Shown here: positions 10,514 through 19,219 of the stretch, in pieces
Numbering within the stretch: the first letter of the stretch is position 1
How the letters are laid out: each line of letters opens with the position of its first letter
Origin: Ophiothrix spiculata
Lineage: Eukaryota > Echinodermata > Ophiuroidea > Amphilepidida > Ophiotrichidae
DNA length: 28,679 bases
Reading direction: 5' to 3' (one strand)
Assembly (NCBI GenBank): GCA_000969725.1
Contig: JXSR01S044323.1
Notes under the pieces: model-generated
Told to the model about the DNA's origin: nothing
The model's input: only the letters and a program-made list of their open reading frames with translations
Database searches by the model: none
Position numbers and translations under genes: made by a program

Positions 10514-10719
10514 CGCATTAATAAATTTCTGATTTTTGTAATTTTTCATGTGCTAAAAAGTCTATTTTATAGTAAAAAAAAAAACTTTTGAAAAAAATGA
10601 ATGCACTCACATAATGCTATAATGTGTGCGTAGGTCGGCGCACAATAGCTTGAGCGTGTAAGTTTAATGCGTGCGTAATTTCGTGGGTGAAAGTTGTCCG
10701 TGTATAAGGTGAATGTTGT

Positions 10720-10815
10720 AAGCACTAAATAGTATTCCCAAAAGTGCTTAATAGTATTGTCAGAAGTGCTAAATTAGCTATATAGTACTTTCCAAAGTAC
10801 TATTTAGTGCTTTCC
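10720..10815 (+). repeat. three direct plus one inverted short repeats
   Basis: Direct units: AGCACTAAATAGTA (from 10721), AGTGCTTAATAGTA (from 10743) and an expanded AGTGCTAAAT...ATAGTACTTT (from 10765). These are followed by the inverted unit AGTACTATTTAGTGCTTT (from 10797). The inverted unit is complementary to the first direct unit over GCACTAAATAGTA. In copy 2 the homologous block has a different core (CCCGTAAATAGT) but the same 3+1 arrangement. Confidence 0.75.
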
Positions 10816-10995
10816 CTGATCTGGTTATAGCTATTTGAAATCATTTGATAGGGTTTTGCCCAATTAACGGTTAAATTTATTAATACGGTATATAATAAAA
10901 ACCATTTCCCCTAAGTGATCTTGGCGATCGCTACAGGGCAATATTATAGGAATATTGACTGCTTTGAGAGGTATGGTTTACATTATTTCCCCGTG

Positions 10996-11044
10996 GTGAT
11001 CTCAAAACCATAAATATTTGATATATTCATGGTTTTGAGATCAC
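10996..11044. repeat. perfect 16-bp hairpin
   Basis: GTGATCTCAAAACCAT and ATGGTTTTGAGATCAC flank a 17-base AT-rich loop. It sits between two larger fold-back elements. Function unknown; probably a remnant or small palindromic element. Confidence 0.8.
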
Positions 11045-11372
11045 AATCAAGCACTCACTTTTAACCTATCAGAGGACAGGAATCTATATATGAGGTATAT
11101 AATTATTATTGTTGTACCTCATAAGTATTTATTAGGAAACCACAAAACACAATTGGTCAGTTAAACTGGATGCACATGACAGTATTTTGCCTACTTCCCC
11201 CAAGTGTGTGTAACGCTCACACGGGGAAATAATTGACAAACTATCGCACCCCTAATATCGCACCCCCGTAACCATATCACTTACCAGCTGGAAATTCATA
11301 CGGTGGCCGAGAAGAATTGACATTTTTAGGTGATTATTTGGTGTGTTAACACCACATTCAGTGAAATATTTA
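11045..11372. other. AT-rich stretch with a small palindrome, no gene
   Basis: Contains TATGAGGTA and TACCTCATA as a 9-bp inverted pair near 11088-11125, and an inverted ACTTCCCC / CGGGGAAAT-type pair near 11194-11230. No coding potential. Confidence 0.4.
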
Positions 11373-11560
11373 TGAGGTATAGTAAAACAAATACAACATG
11401 GTTTATTTCAAGAAGTATTGGAAATTCATGATCCCTCTGTGTTGGATGCTTGTGACTACTTCCCTTTGCTGTAAGTAGTCACACACATCCAACACCTCGG
11501 GATTAGTAATTTTCACTACTTCCCTCTATACCATGTTGTATTTGTATACTATTGCACTCA
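11373..11560. mobile_element. 188-bp palindromic element related to the fold-back termini
   Basis: The ends are TGAGGTATAGTAAAACAAAT (left) and, read inward from the right, TGAGTGCAATAGTATACAAA; both continue into TACAACATGGT. The inner part pairs too: GTGTTGGATG with CATCCAACAC, and GTGACTACTT with AAGTAGTCAC. The end motif AATAGTATACAAATA is shared with the hairpin module at 10330 and with 27640-27655, which suggests one family with variable interiors. Confidence 0.7.
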
Positions 11561-11847
11561 TGAGCGGTCAATATTTGTATATTGTTCCTCATCCCAATTG
11601 TTGAGCTATTGTTACAAGTACCCCTCAATCCATTCATACAAACGGTGTTGAATTTGCATTCATTGTACTGACATTTTGAAAACAATTTTTTACAAACGTA
11701 CTATGTTCTACAAATGCAGTTTTGCAAAACAGCTGACATTAAAAGTTTTAACTACATGATCAAATAATCATCAGAACATCGTACTTGTGACCATATCTTA
11801 ACTAGGAGCTCAATATTATGTCTTTGAATTGTTAACAGAGGTTCCTC

Positions 11848-12348
11848 GGGCTGTATTCATAAAATTCCTTTACACTTAAGTGCAACTTTTACACTTAAGT
11901 GTAAGTGTAAGTGAAACTTTAAAGCTCAATTTCTGCTTTATTGCAGTGTGTGATTTTTGTTTTCTTAAAATGTAATTTCAAGTGCAAAAATGCTAACTAT
12001 AATTTGAAAAAAAATATTGCCCAGGATTAAACCGACTCTCTTTAGTCACACTGGATGTGTTTTCTTGTATGAAAAAGTATATCTTGTGAAATATATGCTA
12101 TAGAATACCCATGTGACTTAGGGCAACTCTTACGGGTGCTCCAAGGTCCCCTTAAAAGTTGCCCTTAAAATCACAAGAGTTAAGGGATTCCCTTAAATAT
12201 ATGNNNNNNNNNNNNNNNNNNNNNNNNNNNNNNNNNNNNNNNNNNNNNNNNNNTTAAGTGTAACTCTAAGAGTTTGTCTTAAAATTCAGCAGATTTAAGG
12301 GAAACTCTTAAAAAAGTTGCACTTAAGTGTGCTTTATGAATACGGCCC
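11848..12348. mobile_element. MITE with GGGC..GTATTCATAAA ends, interrupted by an N gap
   Basis: The left end GGGCTGTATTCATAAAATTC pairs with the right end, which read inward is GGGCCGTATTCATAAAGC; ACACTTAAGTGCAACTTTT follows in both arms. The interior is rich in CTTAAG/TTAAGGG motifs, which pair with each other at several scales. A run of 50 N (12204-12253) lies inside, so the true length is unknown. The target duplication was not resolved. Confidence 0.75.
12204..12253. other. assembly gap, 50 N
   Basis: A round-number run of N inside a palindromic element. Its length is probably nominal. Confidence 0.98.
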
Positions 12349-12522
12349 AGGCCATTTGAACATGATCTTAATGTGTGTGTTTATATCAAAATATGTGACT
12401 TGTCATATCCAAGCGCACCTGTCTAAACCTTTATGTTTCTCGTTTTGTGACACTGCACCATTAATAACATTTTATGCAATTAATTCAATTGAATATTTCT
12501 TTTTAATAATAATAATCAAATA

Positions 12523-12768
12523 TGATGGATCACCCCCAAAGAGGGCGGGCTTTGCAGATGATACCAATTTTGATTTTATCATTTCATCCGTTACTGCATT
12601 TCTAAGCTTTAAAATGACACCTTGTTGAAATTGATCAAGGCGATTAAATTTTACAACAAAAAATCTGATTGAAATTCTTATTATTTTCTTTATCTTTTGC
12701 TGACTATTTTCATCAATTTCTTGAAAAGTATTCTGTTGCAAAGTCCCCCTTTTCTGGGTGAGCCATCA
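12523..12768. mobile_element. 246-bp MITE, copy 2, CAAATA target duplication
   Basis: Starts TGATGGATCACCCCCAAAG and ends GGGTGAGCCATCA. CAAATA is repeated directly on both sides (12517-12522 and 12769-12774). It is the same length as, and aligns with, the copy at 8738-8983. The overlapping frames at 12317-12628 and 12472-12741 are shadows of this repeat. Confidence 0.88.
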
Positions 12769-12911
12769 CAAATATCAATCCATTGTACAGTGTGGACTTG
12801 TCGCATCATGATGTCATTTCAAAACTATTGATCCCCAGTAAAAAGACATTATTCAATTTCAAATGTGGAATACCTTAGTGTTTTTGATGTCATGTAAGGA
12901 GAAACCAGGGT

Positions 12912-13217
12912 GGGGGGGGCACTCAAGTATAATGTTGCAGGCTTAGCGTGACCATAGTTTTTCAAAACACCCCTAAAAGGTGATTGTTTCAGTAACCAAA
13001 ATATACCCTTTTCCCCCCTAATTCGAGAATTTACTGTCATCGTCTTAACACTAGGGTTTGAAAAAGTACCCTATTTCTTGAAAATGAGCTAAAATGGCTG
13101 CTTTTAATACCCTAAACGGTGTCACCTGATACACCCTTCTGTCCTCAAAAACAACCCTAATTCACCTTTTTCTTGGTCACGCAGCATTATATTTGAGTGC
13201 CCCCCCCCCCCCCCCCC
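12912..13217. mobile_element. MITE with G-run/C-run ends, about 306 bp
   Basis: The left end is a G8 run and CACTCAAGTATAATGTTGC. The right end read inward is a G18 run (C18 on this strand, 13200-13217) and CACTCAAATATAATGCTGC, continuing GTGACCA in both. The interior has many CCCTA/CCCTTT motifs. The long homopolymer ends are unusual and may vary in length. A truncated relative lies at 28404-28507. The 63- and 70-codon frames across it are not genes. Confidence 0.75.
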
Positions 13218-13901
13218 ATTGGGAGAAACATGTAGGTTCCAACAAGTGCCATCCTTCGATGTGACGAGTCGCATACAGACACAAGTGCCTATTGGCTGTT
13301 TTCAACTGTAAAGATAAACCACATTCAAAATTCATGTCTGCCTTTGTACAGGGATACCTAAGGCACTCAAATGTTTGATAGAATTCCATTTTTGGTCAAT
13401 GTTTTGATTAATAATGTACACATGTAATGTTTTTGTTTGTAATGTGTCATGTTTACCTTAAGGCTAAGGGTGTACAAATCAATGTGGACTTTTAAGTTAT
13501 TTTGCAAGTTCAACATTTCAATAAATATATTGAAAATGATCAAAATTATGAACATCTGTCGTGACGTTTTTTGTCTCCAAAACCTACATTTCCTAATTTC
13601 TAAAATTACCTGTATTTATGGAGCTATCTTTCCGTTGACAGAAAATGTTGTTAAAGTGTTAGAAAGATTGCCGGATTATGCAGTAAAAAAGCTGTATTCT
13701 GCCATATTTTATGACCAGTAGTTACCTAAACATTTCTATGAGATAATCTCTGGTGGGTTTTTAATTACGCCCAAAGATCATGGCGTGATCTTTGGTTGGT
13801 TGAATGTTGCAATAGACTATTTGACGGCAATCACATCACTAGGGAGACAATCGCAGAAGTCCAACTCTTGAACATAAAATGAAGGTAAAATCACTTCTTG
13901 A
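13218..13901. other. unassigned stretch with one perfect hairpin
   Basis: No supported gene. The frames at 13367-13555 (-) and 13449-13721 (+) overlap on opposite strands in AT-rich DNA and match nothing known. A perfect hairpin lies at 13771-13795: CCAAAGATCA, a 5-base loop, TGATCTTTGG. Confidence 0.4.
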
Positions 13902-13903
13902 TA

Positions 13904-14427
13904 CACTCCCGGTCAAAGTGTTTGCGCACCCTTAAATACGGGTAAAAACGTAATTATTATATCAAACGACCTAGACTCTGAAAAAATTCATGTTTTTTAT
14001 AGGTGCTTAATGTACCCAATATAAGTAATTTATGTTTCCTATGATATTCGATCTTCCATAACCATAAAAATGGCCGGTTTCCTGGACCATATACAAATAC
14101 ACAACACCTACTTTTTGATATGTATACTGATGTAGTTTATTATTCAATGCTCGTTATCACCGCGTAGCCGTAAAGAACATTTTCAGGTAATAAGTTTTCC
14201 AACAAATGTGCAGTTATGTATTGAAACTCGGTTTATTATGTGCAGAAGAAAGTACACAATATGTTTAGCACACCATATTTTCAAAAGCGGTAAATGCACT
14301 TCTTGTTGAGTTCTTTAGATATATGTATGTAAATTATAAATGCGAAAAAATATGGCGCAAATGATGAATGGTTCTCTAGATATGGCTGGTTAAAGGTTTT
14401 GGGCGCAAACACTTTTGACCGGGAGTG
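13904..14427. mobile_element. Tc1/mariner-like MITE, 524 bp, TA target duplication
   Basis: The ends are CACTCCCGGTCAAAGTGTTT (left) and, read inward, CACTCCCGGTCAAAAGTGTT (right), followed by TGCGC; TA flanks both sides (13902-13903 and 14428-14429). The CACTCCCGGTCAAAAGT terminus is of the Tc1/mariner kind. The interior has no transposase frame, so the element depends on an autonomous relative elsewhere. Confidence 0.87.
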
Positions 14428-14429
14428 TA

Positions 14430-15701
14430 GGTTGATGGCCGAATTTGGTTTTATTTGGAAACTTGATAGAAAATTGTTTTTATTTCAAAACAATTTATAG
14501 TCACATTTATTCATTATATGAACAAGATCCTAAACTACACTATCGCAAAATTAAGCGTATGAAATAATACTTTTACAATGCATTTTGACTCCCGTTAGGG
14601 GTCCACTTGAACCTAGAACCCTGTTCGCTTTAAACACAATTTTTTCCAATATAATTCATTATTTGTCTTTACAACACTGTGTTGAGTTACTAACTCAACA
14701 CAATTCACTTGAGTCAATCCCAACTTGAGAGTTCGGTATACATGAGCAAAAGCAAAGAGCCATTGCTGCTTTGCATTTGTGGAAGATAATAGCCTATCCT
14801 GTACTTTGATTGAGAGGTCTCTGATATGATTAATTCGATACTTTTCTCCATTACAGTTTTGTAAACTAAAATAATCTTCTTGTAATGAGATAATTTACGA
14901 AGCATTTCAACAGAGCTAGCATTTCTCTGAAATTACTGCATATCAAAACTAGATGTTGGCACACCTCAAAACGCCACATTGATCATCGCGTCCTCATTGA
15001 ATTGTGGGTACATATTTACCTGTGGGACCAGCACGTACATGGATGCAGGTAAAAATGTACGGAACACGAATAACAATGAGATGCTTTTAACTTGTATTAA
15101 AAGTACAAAAGAAAACAAAGAAAGCAATTAAAACATTGATTTGTTGTAACTTTCTGATTTTATTTAATCAAAATTAGTTGGTACAAGCATATGATAATAA
15201 ATCACAAAATTTGAAGAGAAACATGAATACATCAGTAAACAGGAAGCTAATATGTCCAAATATTATGTAACATTTTATGTCCTTTAACTTCCATAATATG
15301 TTTCATAATATGTGGATGAACAACACAGCTGGCAGTTAATTGTTGTGAATACATGAGCATCAAAAATTTATTTTTTATATAGTTTAATTGAAGGTCCATC
15401 AATTTCTCTGGTTGACATTAAATTCTAACAAACTCTATAGATAAAGTTTTATAACCATACGCCATGTTTGAAAATCTCTACTTACGATAGACTCTCATGA
15501 ACCCATATACCAAACAAAGCAAAATACATTAAGTTAATGCATATGATAGGTGGTACCATTATAGGTATGGTATAATCATTGTTTGGAACTAGATCACTAG
15601 ACTACCTACATAAATGACTTGAGCACTGACACAGTGTATGCACAGCAAGTGTGTTTAAAGAGGCTCAGTCACCATTAATGTATAGAGCCCAAATGTATGA
15701 C
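14430..15701. other. unassigned stretch with small palindromes
   Basis: No supported gene. A perfect 12-bp hairpin with a one-base loop lies at 14678-14702 (TGTGTTGAGTTA, C, TAACTCAACACA). A weaker inverted pair at about 14992-15082 (CTCATTG...TTTACCTG with CAGGTAAAAATGTAC...CAATGAG) may be a small decayed MITE. The rest is plain AT-rich sequence. Confidence 0.4.
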
Positions 15702-15704
15702 TAA

Positions 15705-15937
15705 AGCCGAAAACATACTCGGCCTCCAAACAAAATTTTCGCTACCAAACATTTGGTCGTGACGTCAAATGACGAGTGACTCCAAACAATATAACTTCAA
15801 CACCGAGTTGAGACCAAATAAAGTTTTGCGCTAGATTGCACATGCTATTGAATTGCCGATGGCAAATATTTGGTGACGTCACGACCAAATGTTTGGTAGG
15901 AAAAATTTTGTTTTGGAGGCCGAGTATGATTTCGCCT
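15705..15937. mobile_element. Harbinger-like MITE, 233 bp, carrying two CRE motifs
   Basis: Long TIRs of about 60 bp: AGCCGAAAACATACTCGGCC at the left and AGGCGAAATCATACTCGGCC read inward from the right, continuing TCCAAAACAAAATTTT and ACCAAACATTTGGTCGTGA. TAA is duplicated at 15702-15704 and 15938-15940. Each arm holds a perfect palindromic CRE, TGACGTCA (15760-15767 and 15874-15881). No coding capacity. Confidence 0.87.
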
Positions 15938-16194
15938 TAACGGACACTGTTTGGTAATCGATATACATGTATATTTAAGACCGAGTGTACATTACACATA
16001 GGCTGGGCTCAATACACTGATATGTGACTGAGCCCTAAACATGGGGATTAGTAGAGAGACATCTAGTAAAGAAATAGATCATCCCAATTCATGATTCATA
16101 CATAAGACTAGTGTGACTGAAATACAGAAAAACGTTAACTCATTCTATCACAAAAGAAATGAAAAATCAAAAATATAAATTAGATAAATAGTTA

Positions 16195-16535
16195 TTGGCG
16201 CTAGCTATACAGAGCATAGATCCAATTCAATGCGCATCACCAAGATCCAGATCTGAAATCCAGAAGCATGCGCATCTCCAAGATCCAGATGAGATCTGCA
16301 TCTATGTAGATCGCTTACACGTACTCATGTACGCATAGTGCTGTACATCAGATCAAGACCTGACACCCGTGTAGCCACGGTCTACTGCAAAGCAGCTTAC
16401 GGAGATGCGCATTCATCTGGATTTGCACTCCCGTGTAGATTGCCCTATGACGCTTGTATAGCCATAGTCTAGAATGTGAAGCGGTTTACAAACATGTACA
16501 CTGATCTGGACCTGCACTCCCATGTAGATCAAGAT
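16195..16535. repeat. degenerate tandem repeat region, unit roughly 70-90 bp
   Basis: A segment ending CACTCCCGTGTAGAT (to 16440) recurs as CACTCCCATGTAGATC (to 16530). The preceding parts also align: GTAGCCACGGTCTA with ATAGCCATAGTCTA, and AGCAGCTTACGG with AAGCGGTTTACA. A third, weaker unit precedes them (about 16295-16374, ending CACCCGTGTAG). At its left, ATGCGCAT.. with CCAAGATCCAGAT occurs twice 38 bp apart (16230 and 16268). No protein frame runs through it. Confidence 0.6.
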
Positions 16536-17535
16536 TACTTTCTCAGTTATGAATCATATAAGTTGGCAAGTTTAATTTATGTTATAAAATAAATCAGTAA
16601 ATCAGATTCAGAAATTATATGGCAATTACTAGTAATTACAACATTTCAAAGATTCATTTTCATCCGTGGAAACAAGAACTGCTTGCAAATATTGTGGAAG
16701 TAAATTATTTTATTTTTAAGTTCAAGAAATGTTGGTTTAATTTCCAAACAATCAACTTAAATTTTGAACATTTCCAACCAATTTGTTTATTAAAGGGGCA
16801 CTGGACCAGTTCAGCATTGTCCCCAAACATTTTCCCAGACATTTCCGGATTTTTAAGTCATTCGTGTTAACGGTAATAATGGATGCATGCAAAGTGTCAT
16901 TGCCAAATTTAATCCCTACATATTAAAAATTTTGGATTTTCTTTCATTATTAATTGTCGTTGTCGACAATGATAAATACTGCCCCCTGAAGTTGAAATCT
17001 AAAAATTGACTTTAATAGCAAATTAAAAGCGAAATTGGGATTTCTTTTGATTTATCTGCAATTTATGAAGCAAAGCTTATGTTATAGCAACAAAAATCCC
17101 CCTTTTCCTGGCTTATTGCATAAAACACACTTTTAGAGAATAACCTCGTACCCAAAATCAACATGCAAATCAGAATTACACCTTTTGACATTTCTGAAGG
17201 CTTTGATCAAAATTTTTTCACTATTTGATGCTTGACATTAACAAACATTATAGAGTGTGAATCATCTGCATATAAGATTTAGCAATTTTGTCCAGTGACC
17301 TTTAAGATAAAAGAAAATTTTGCCAAATAGATATTCAAATCCTATGTTTAAATTCTGCTTAAGGCTTTTTCTAATTCTCTGGAGAAATTGCAAAGGAAAG
17401 ATCCAAATTGAGTAATATTATTGAGAGCCCATGCAACAAACTGACAAAACAGCATGACAGATTATTCACAAGAAGATTTTTCTTTAGCAAGCTTTATTCT
17501 AATTTAAGATTGAAAGATTTGTCAAGTTACACACA
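16536..17535. other. unassigned AT-rich stretch
   Basis: No supported gene. The frames at 16619-16870 and 17408-17641 (+) are AT-rich, have no family resemblance and lack splice context. Confidence 0.4.
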
Positions 17536-17833
17536 GGGGCCAAATTCAGAAACTTTTCATTTAATTTTAAATCAAAAATCAACTACAAGCAAATCCAAGA
17601 TGCATGGTTTTAGTTGCCTATATACAAATCTTCAAACATGAAATAATCAGTTGAATTCGAAACTGATGGTTTGATTTTTTCAAAATCAAAAATTATGATT
17701 TTTCAAGAGCAACAATTTTGATTTTTCAAGATCAACAATTTTGATTTTTTTAATTCAAGCACAATTATAAAACTCAATGTATTGAAATTGATTTTTGGCT
17801 CAAAATTGATTTGTAAAGTTTCATGATTTTGTC
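17536..17833. mobile_element. possible decayed MITE with internal AATTTTGATTTTTCAAGA repeats
   Basis: The left part GGCCAAATTCAGAAACTTTT shows loose complementarity to the right part ending TTTCATGATTTTGTCC. Between them (17675-17750) a unit of about 22 bp, CAACAATTTTGATTTTTCAA, repeats two to three times. The match is weak and low complexity inflates it, so this is tentative. Confidence 0.35.
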
Positions 17834-18734
17834 CACTTTTGTTAGTCATTCATACATTATTATTTGAACGATTAAAAAGATAATTATTACACTGCACCTA
17901 CCAAAAGAGCCTACATCACGGACTCTACCGGCCAAACATTTGAAACACATTTTCATAAAACTTGAAGAAAAAACAAGATGAAAATTTTGAAATAAATAAT
18001 GTAAACCACATAAGTTATTTCTTTCAATTATATATAGATGTCATATATACAATATTTATACATTATGATAATTCATATTTACATTTATATCACTGGAAGA
18101 GCCTAAATTCGACAAGCTAATATACAGACATATGACCAACAAATAGCACAAGGCAGCCATTCTATGATTATATCCATTCTCATAAAATAGCTGCTTTGTG
18201 AATTAATGATGTAAGATATGACTATAATACTAACAATGTCTGATGTTTTTTCAAGATACATATATTGATGAAACACTTTATGATTTCAAATCAATAAATA
18301 GTCAAGTTTATTTATAAATATTTGATGGTGCTATTTAGTAATTCCCTAGTATCGGAGAAGCTTTTTAACAGGCCTACTAATTTACAATAAAAACACCTCG
18401 ATAACCTATTGAATCACTCTAGAAACACCATAATCAAGAATCATTTACAATGACACCAATATAATAAATTAGTATAAACTTCAATTTCTTTTTACAATAC
18501 AAAGAATAAAGTAGTAAAATAAAGATTTCAATCAATTCTTAATATTACTTTTCTATATCGTTTCATGATCATGATCAATAACAAGGTCTAAAGACACATT
18601 CTTATTTATTCTATATAAAAAAAGAAATGTAAAAATAAACGAAGCATGCATTACATCAAACAAAATTTTGTATAAATCCTATCCGTTGCTGAAAATAGTT
18701 AAAGAAAATCATTATCTATTGGTCAAACAAAATT
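17834..18734. other. unassigned AT-rich stretch
   Basis: No gene, exon or structured repeat recognised. Confidence 0.4.
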
Positions 18735-18837
18735 GTCTTTCTGTATGTGTGTCTGCCTGTCCCGGGGCCTGTCCATTGTGGTGTCTTGTCTGTCTGTCAA
18801 CTGTGGTGGGTTTATCTGTCAGTCTGTCAATCAGTCT
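18735..18837 (+). repeat. imperfect CTGT microsatellite
   Basis: Dense CTGT/TCTG units (for example CTTGTCTGTCTGTCAACTGT) with interruptions. It accounts for the Cys/Val/Ser-rich frame at 18668-18868, which is not a gene. Confidence 0.75.
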
Positions 18838-18869
18838 TAACATTCAACATTCATCAATTAATTTTTAGT

Positions 18870-19219
18870 TAGTTTATGTCCTCAATTTGAGGTCCACAAT
18901 TTGGATATCCTCGATTTAGTATATATTCTAGTGTATGTCGTGGATGAGGTCCACAGTTTGAATGGACGTTCTTGGTTCAGTGCATATTCTAGTGTATGTC
19001 CTCGATTGAAAGTCCACAATTTGAATGATGTCCTTGGTTCAATACATATTCTAGTGTATGTCTTCAATTTGAGGTCCACAGTCTGACTTAATGTCCTTGG
19101 TTTAGAATATATTCTTAAATTAAGAAATGTCATGGATTTGATGTCCATATATAGTTTGAATTGATGTCCTCAGTTTAGTCCATATTCACAAAAAAGTGCA
19201 TGTATGTCCTTGATTTGAG
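18870..19219 (+). repeat. minisatellite, about 60-bp unit, 5 to 6 copies
   Basis: Each unit starts at ATGTC: 18876, 18935, 18996, 19058, 19127 and 19204, so the period is 59-62 bp in the core and drifts to 69-77 bp at the right. The unit contains TTTGAGGTCCACAATTTG, then TGTCCTTGGTT(C/T)A, then ATATTCTAGTGT. Each unit may itself be two half-units, since ATGTCCT(C/T)GATTT and ATGTCCTTGGTTT resemble each other. The array explains the repetitive frame at 18882-19148 (-), which has repeated R.Y and LWT motifs and is not evidence for a protein. Confidence 0.85.

Larger units (their letters stand above)
10328..10899 (+). mobile_element. composite fold-back element, copy 1
   Basis: Order of parts: a long hairpin (10330-10513) starting AATAGTATACAAATATATAC; an inverted boundary motif TATTAATAAATTT-like (about 10515-10528); a linker with many GCGTG/GTGCG motifs (about 10600-10700); a block of three direct repeats and one inverted repeat (10720-10815); and a terminal copy of the boundary motif in opposite orientation, TTAAATTTATTAATACGG (10871-10888). 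The same parts in the same order occur inverted at 27122-27655. No protein is encoded. The family is unknown to me; it resembles fold-back or MITE-type non-autonomous transposons. Confidence 0.7.

Noticed and set aside
10996..11044. Rho-independent-type terminator
   Set aside because: A perfect hairpin, but the context is an animal genome and there is no adjacent gene; it belongs to the fold-back cluster.
14570..14640. tRNA-like box B (GGTCCACTTGAACC)
   Set aside because: No matching box A, acceptor stem or cloverleaf could be drawn.
18882..19148. Repetitive 88-codon minus-strand protein
   Set aside because: A by-product of the 60-bp minisatellite; the units are near multiples of 3 by chance and the lengths drift.
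18870..19219. CRISPR-like array (regular repeats)
   Set aside because: Units are contiguous diverged tandem repeats without distinct spacers, in an animal genome.
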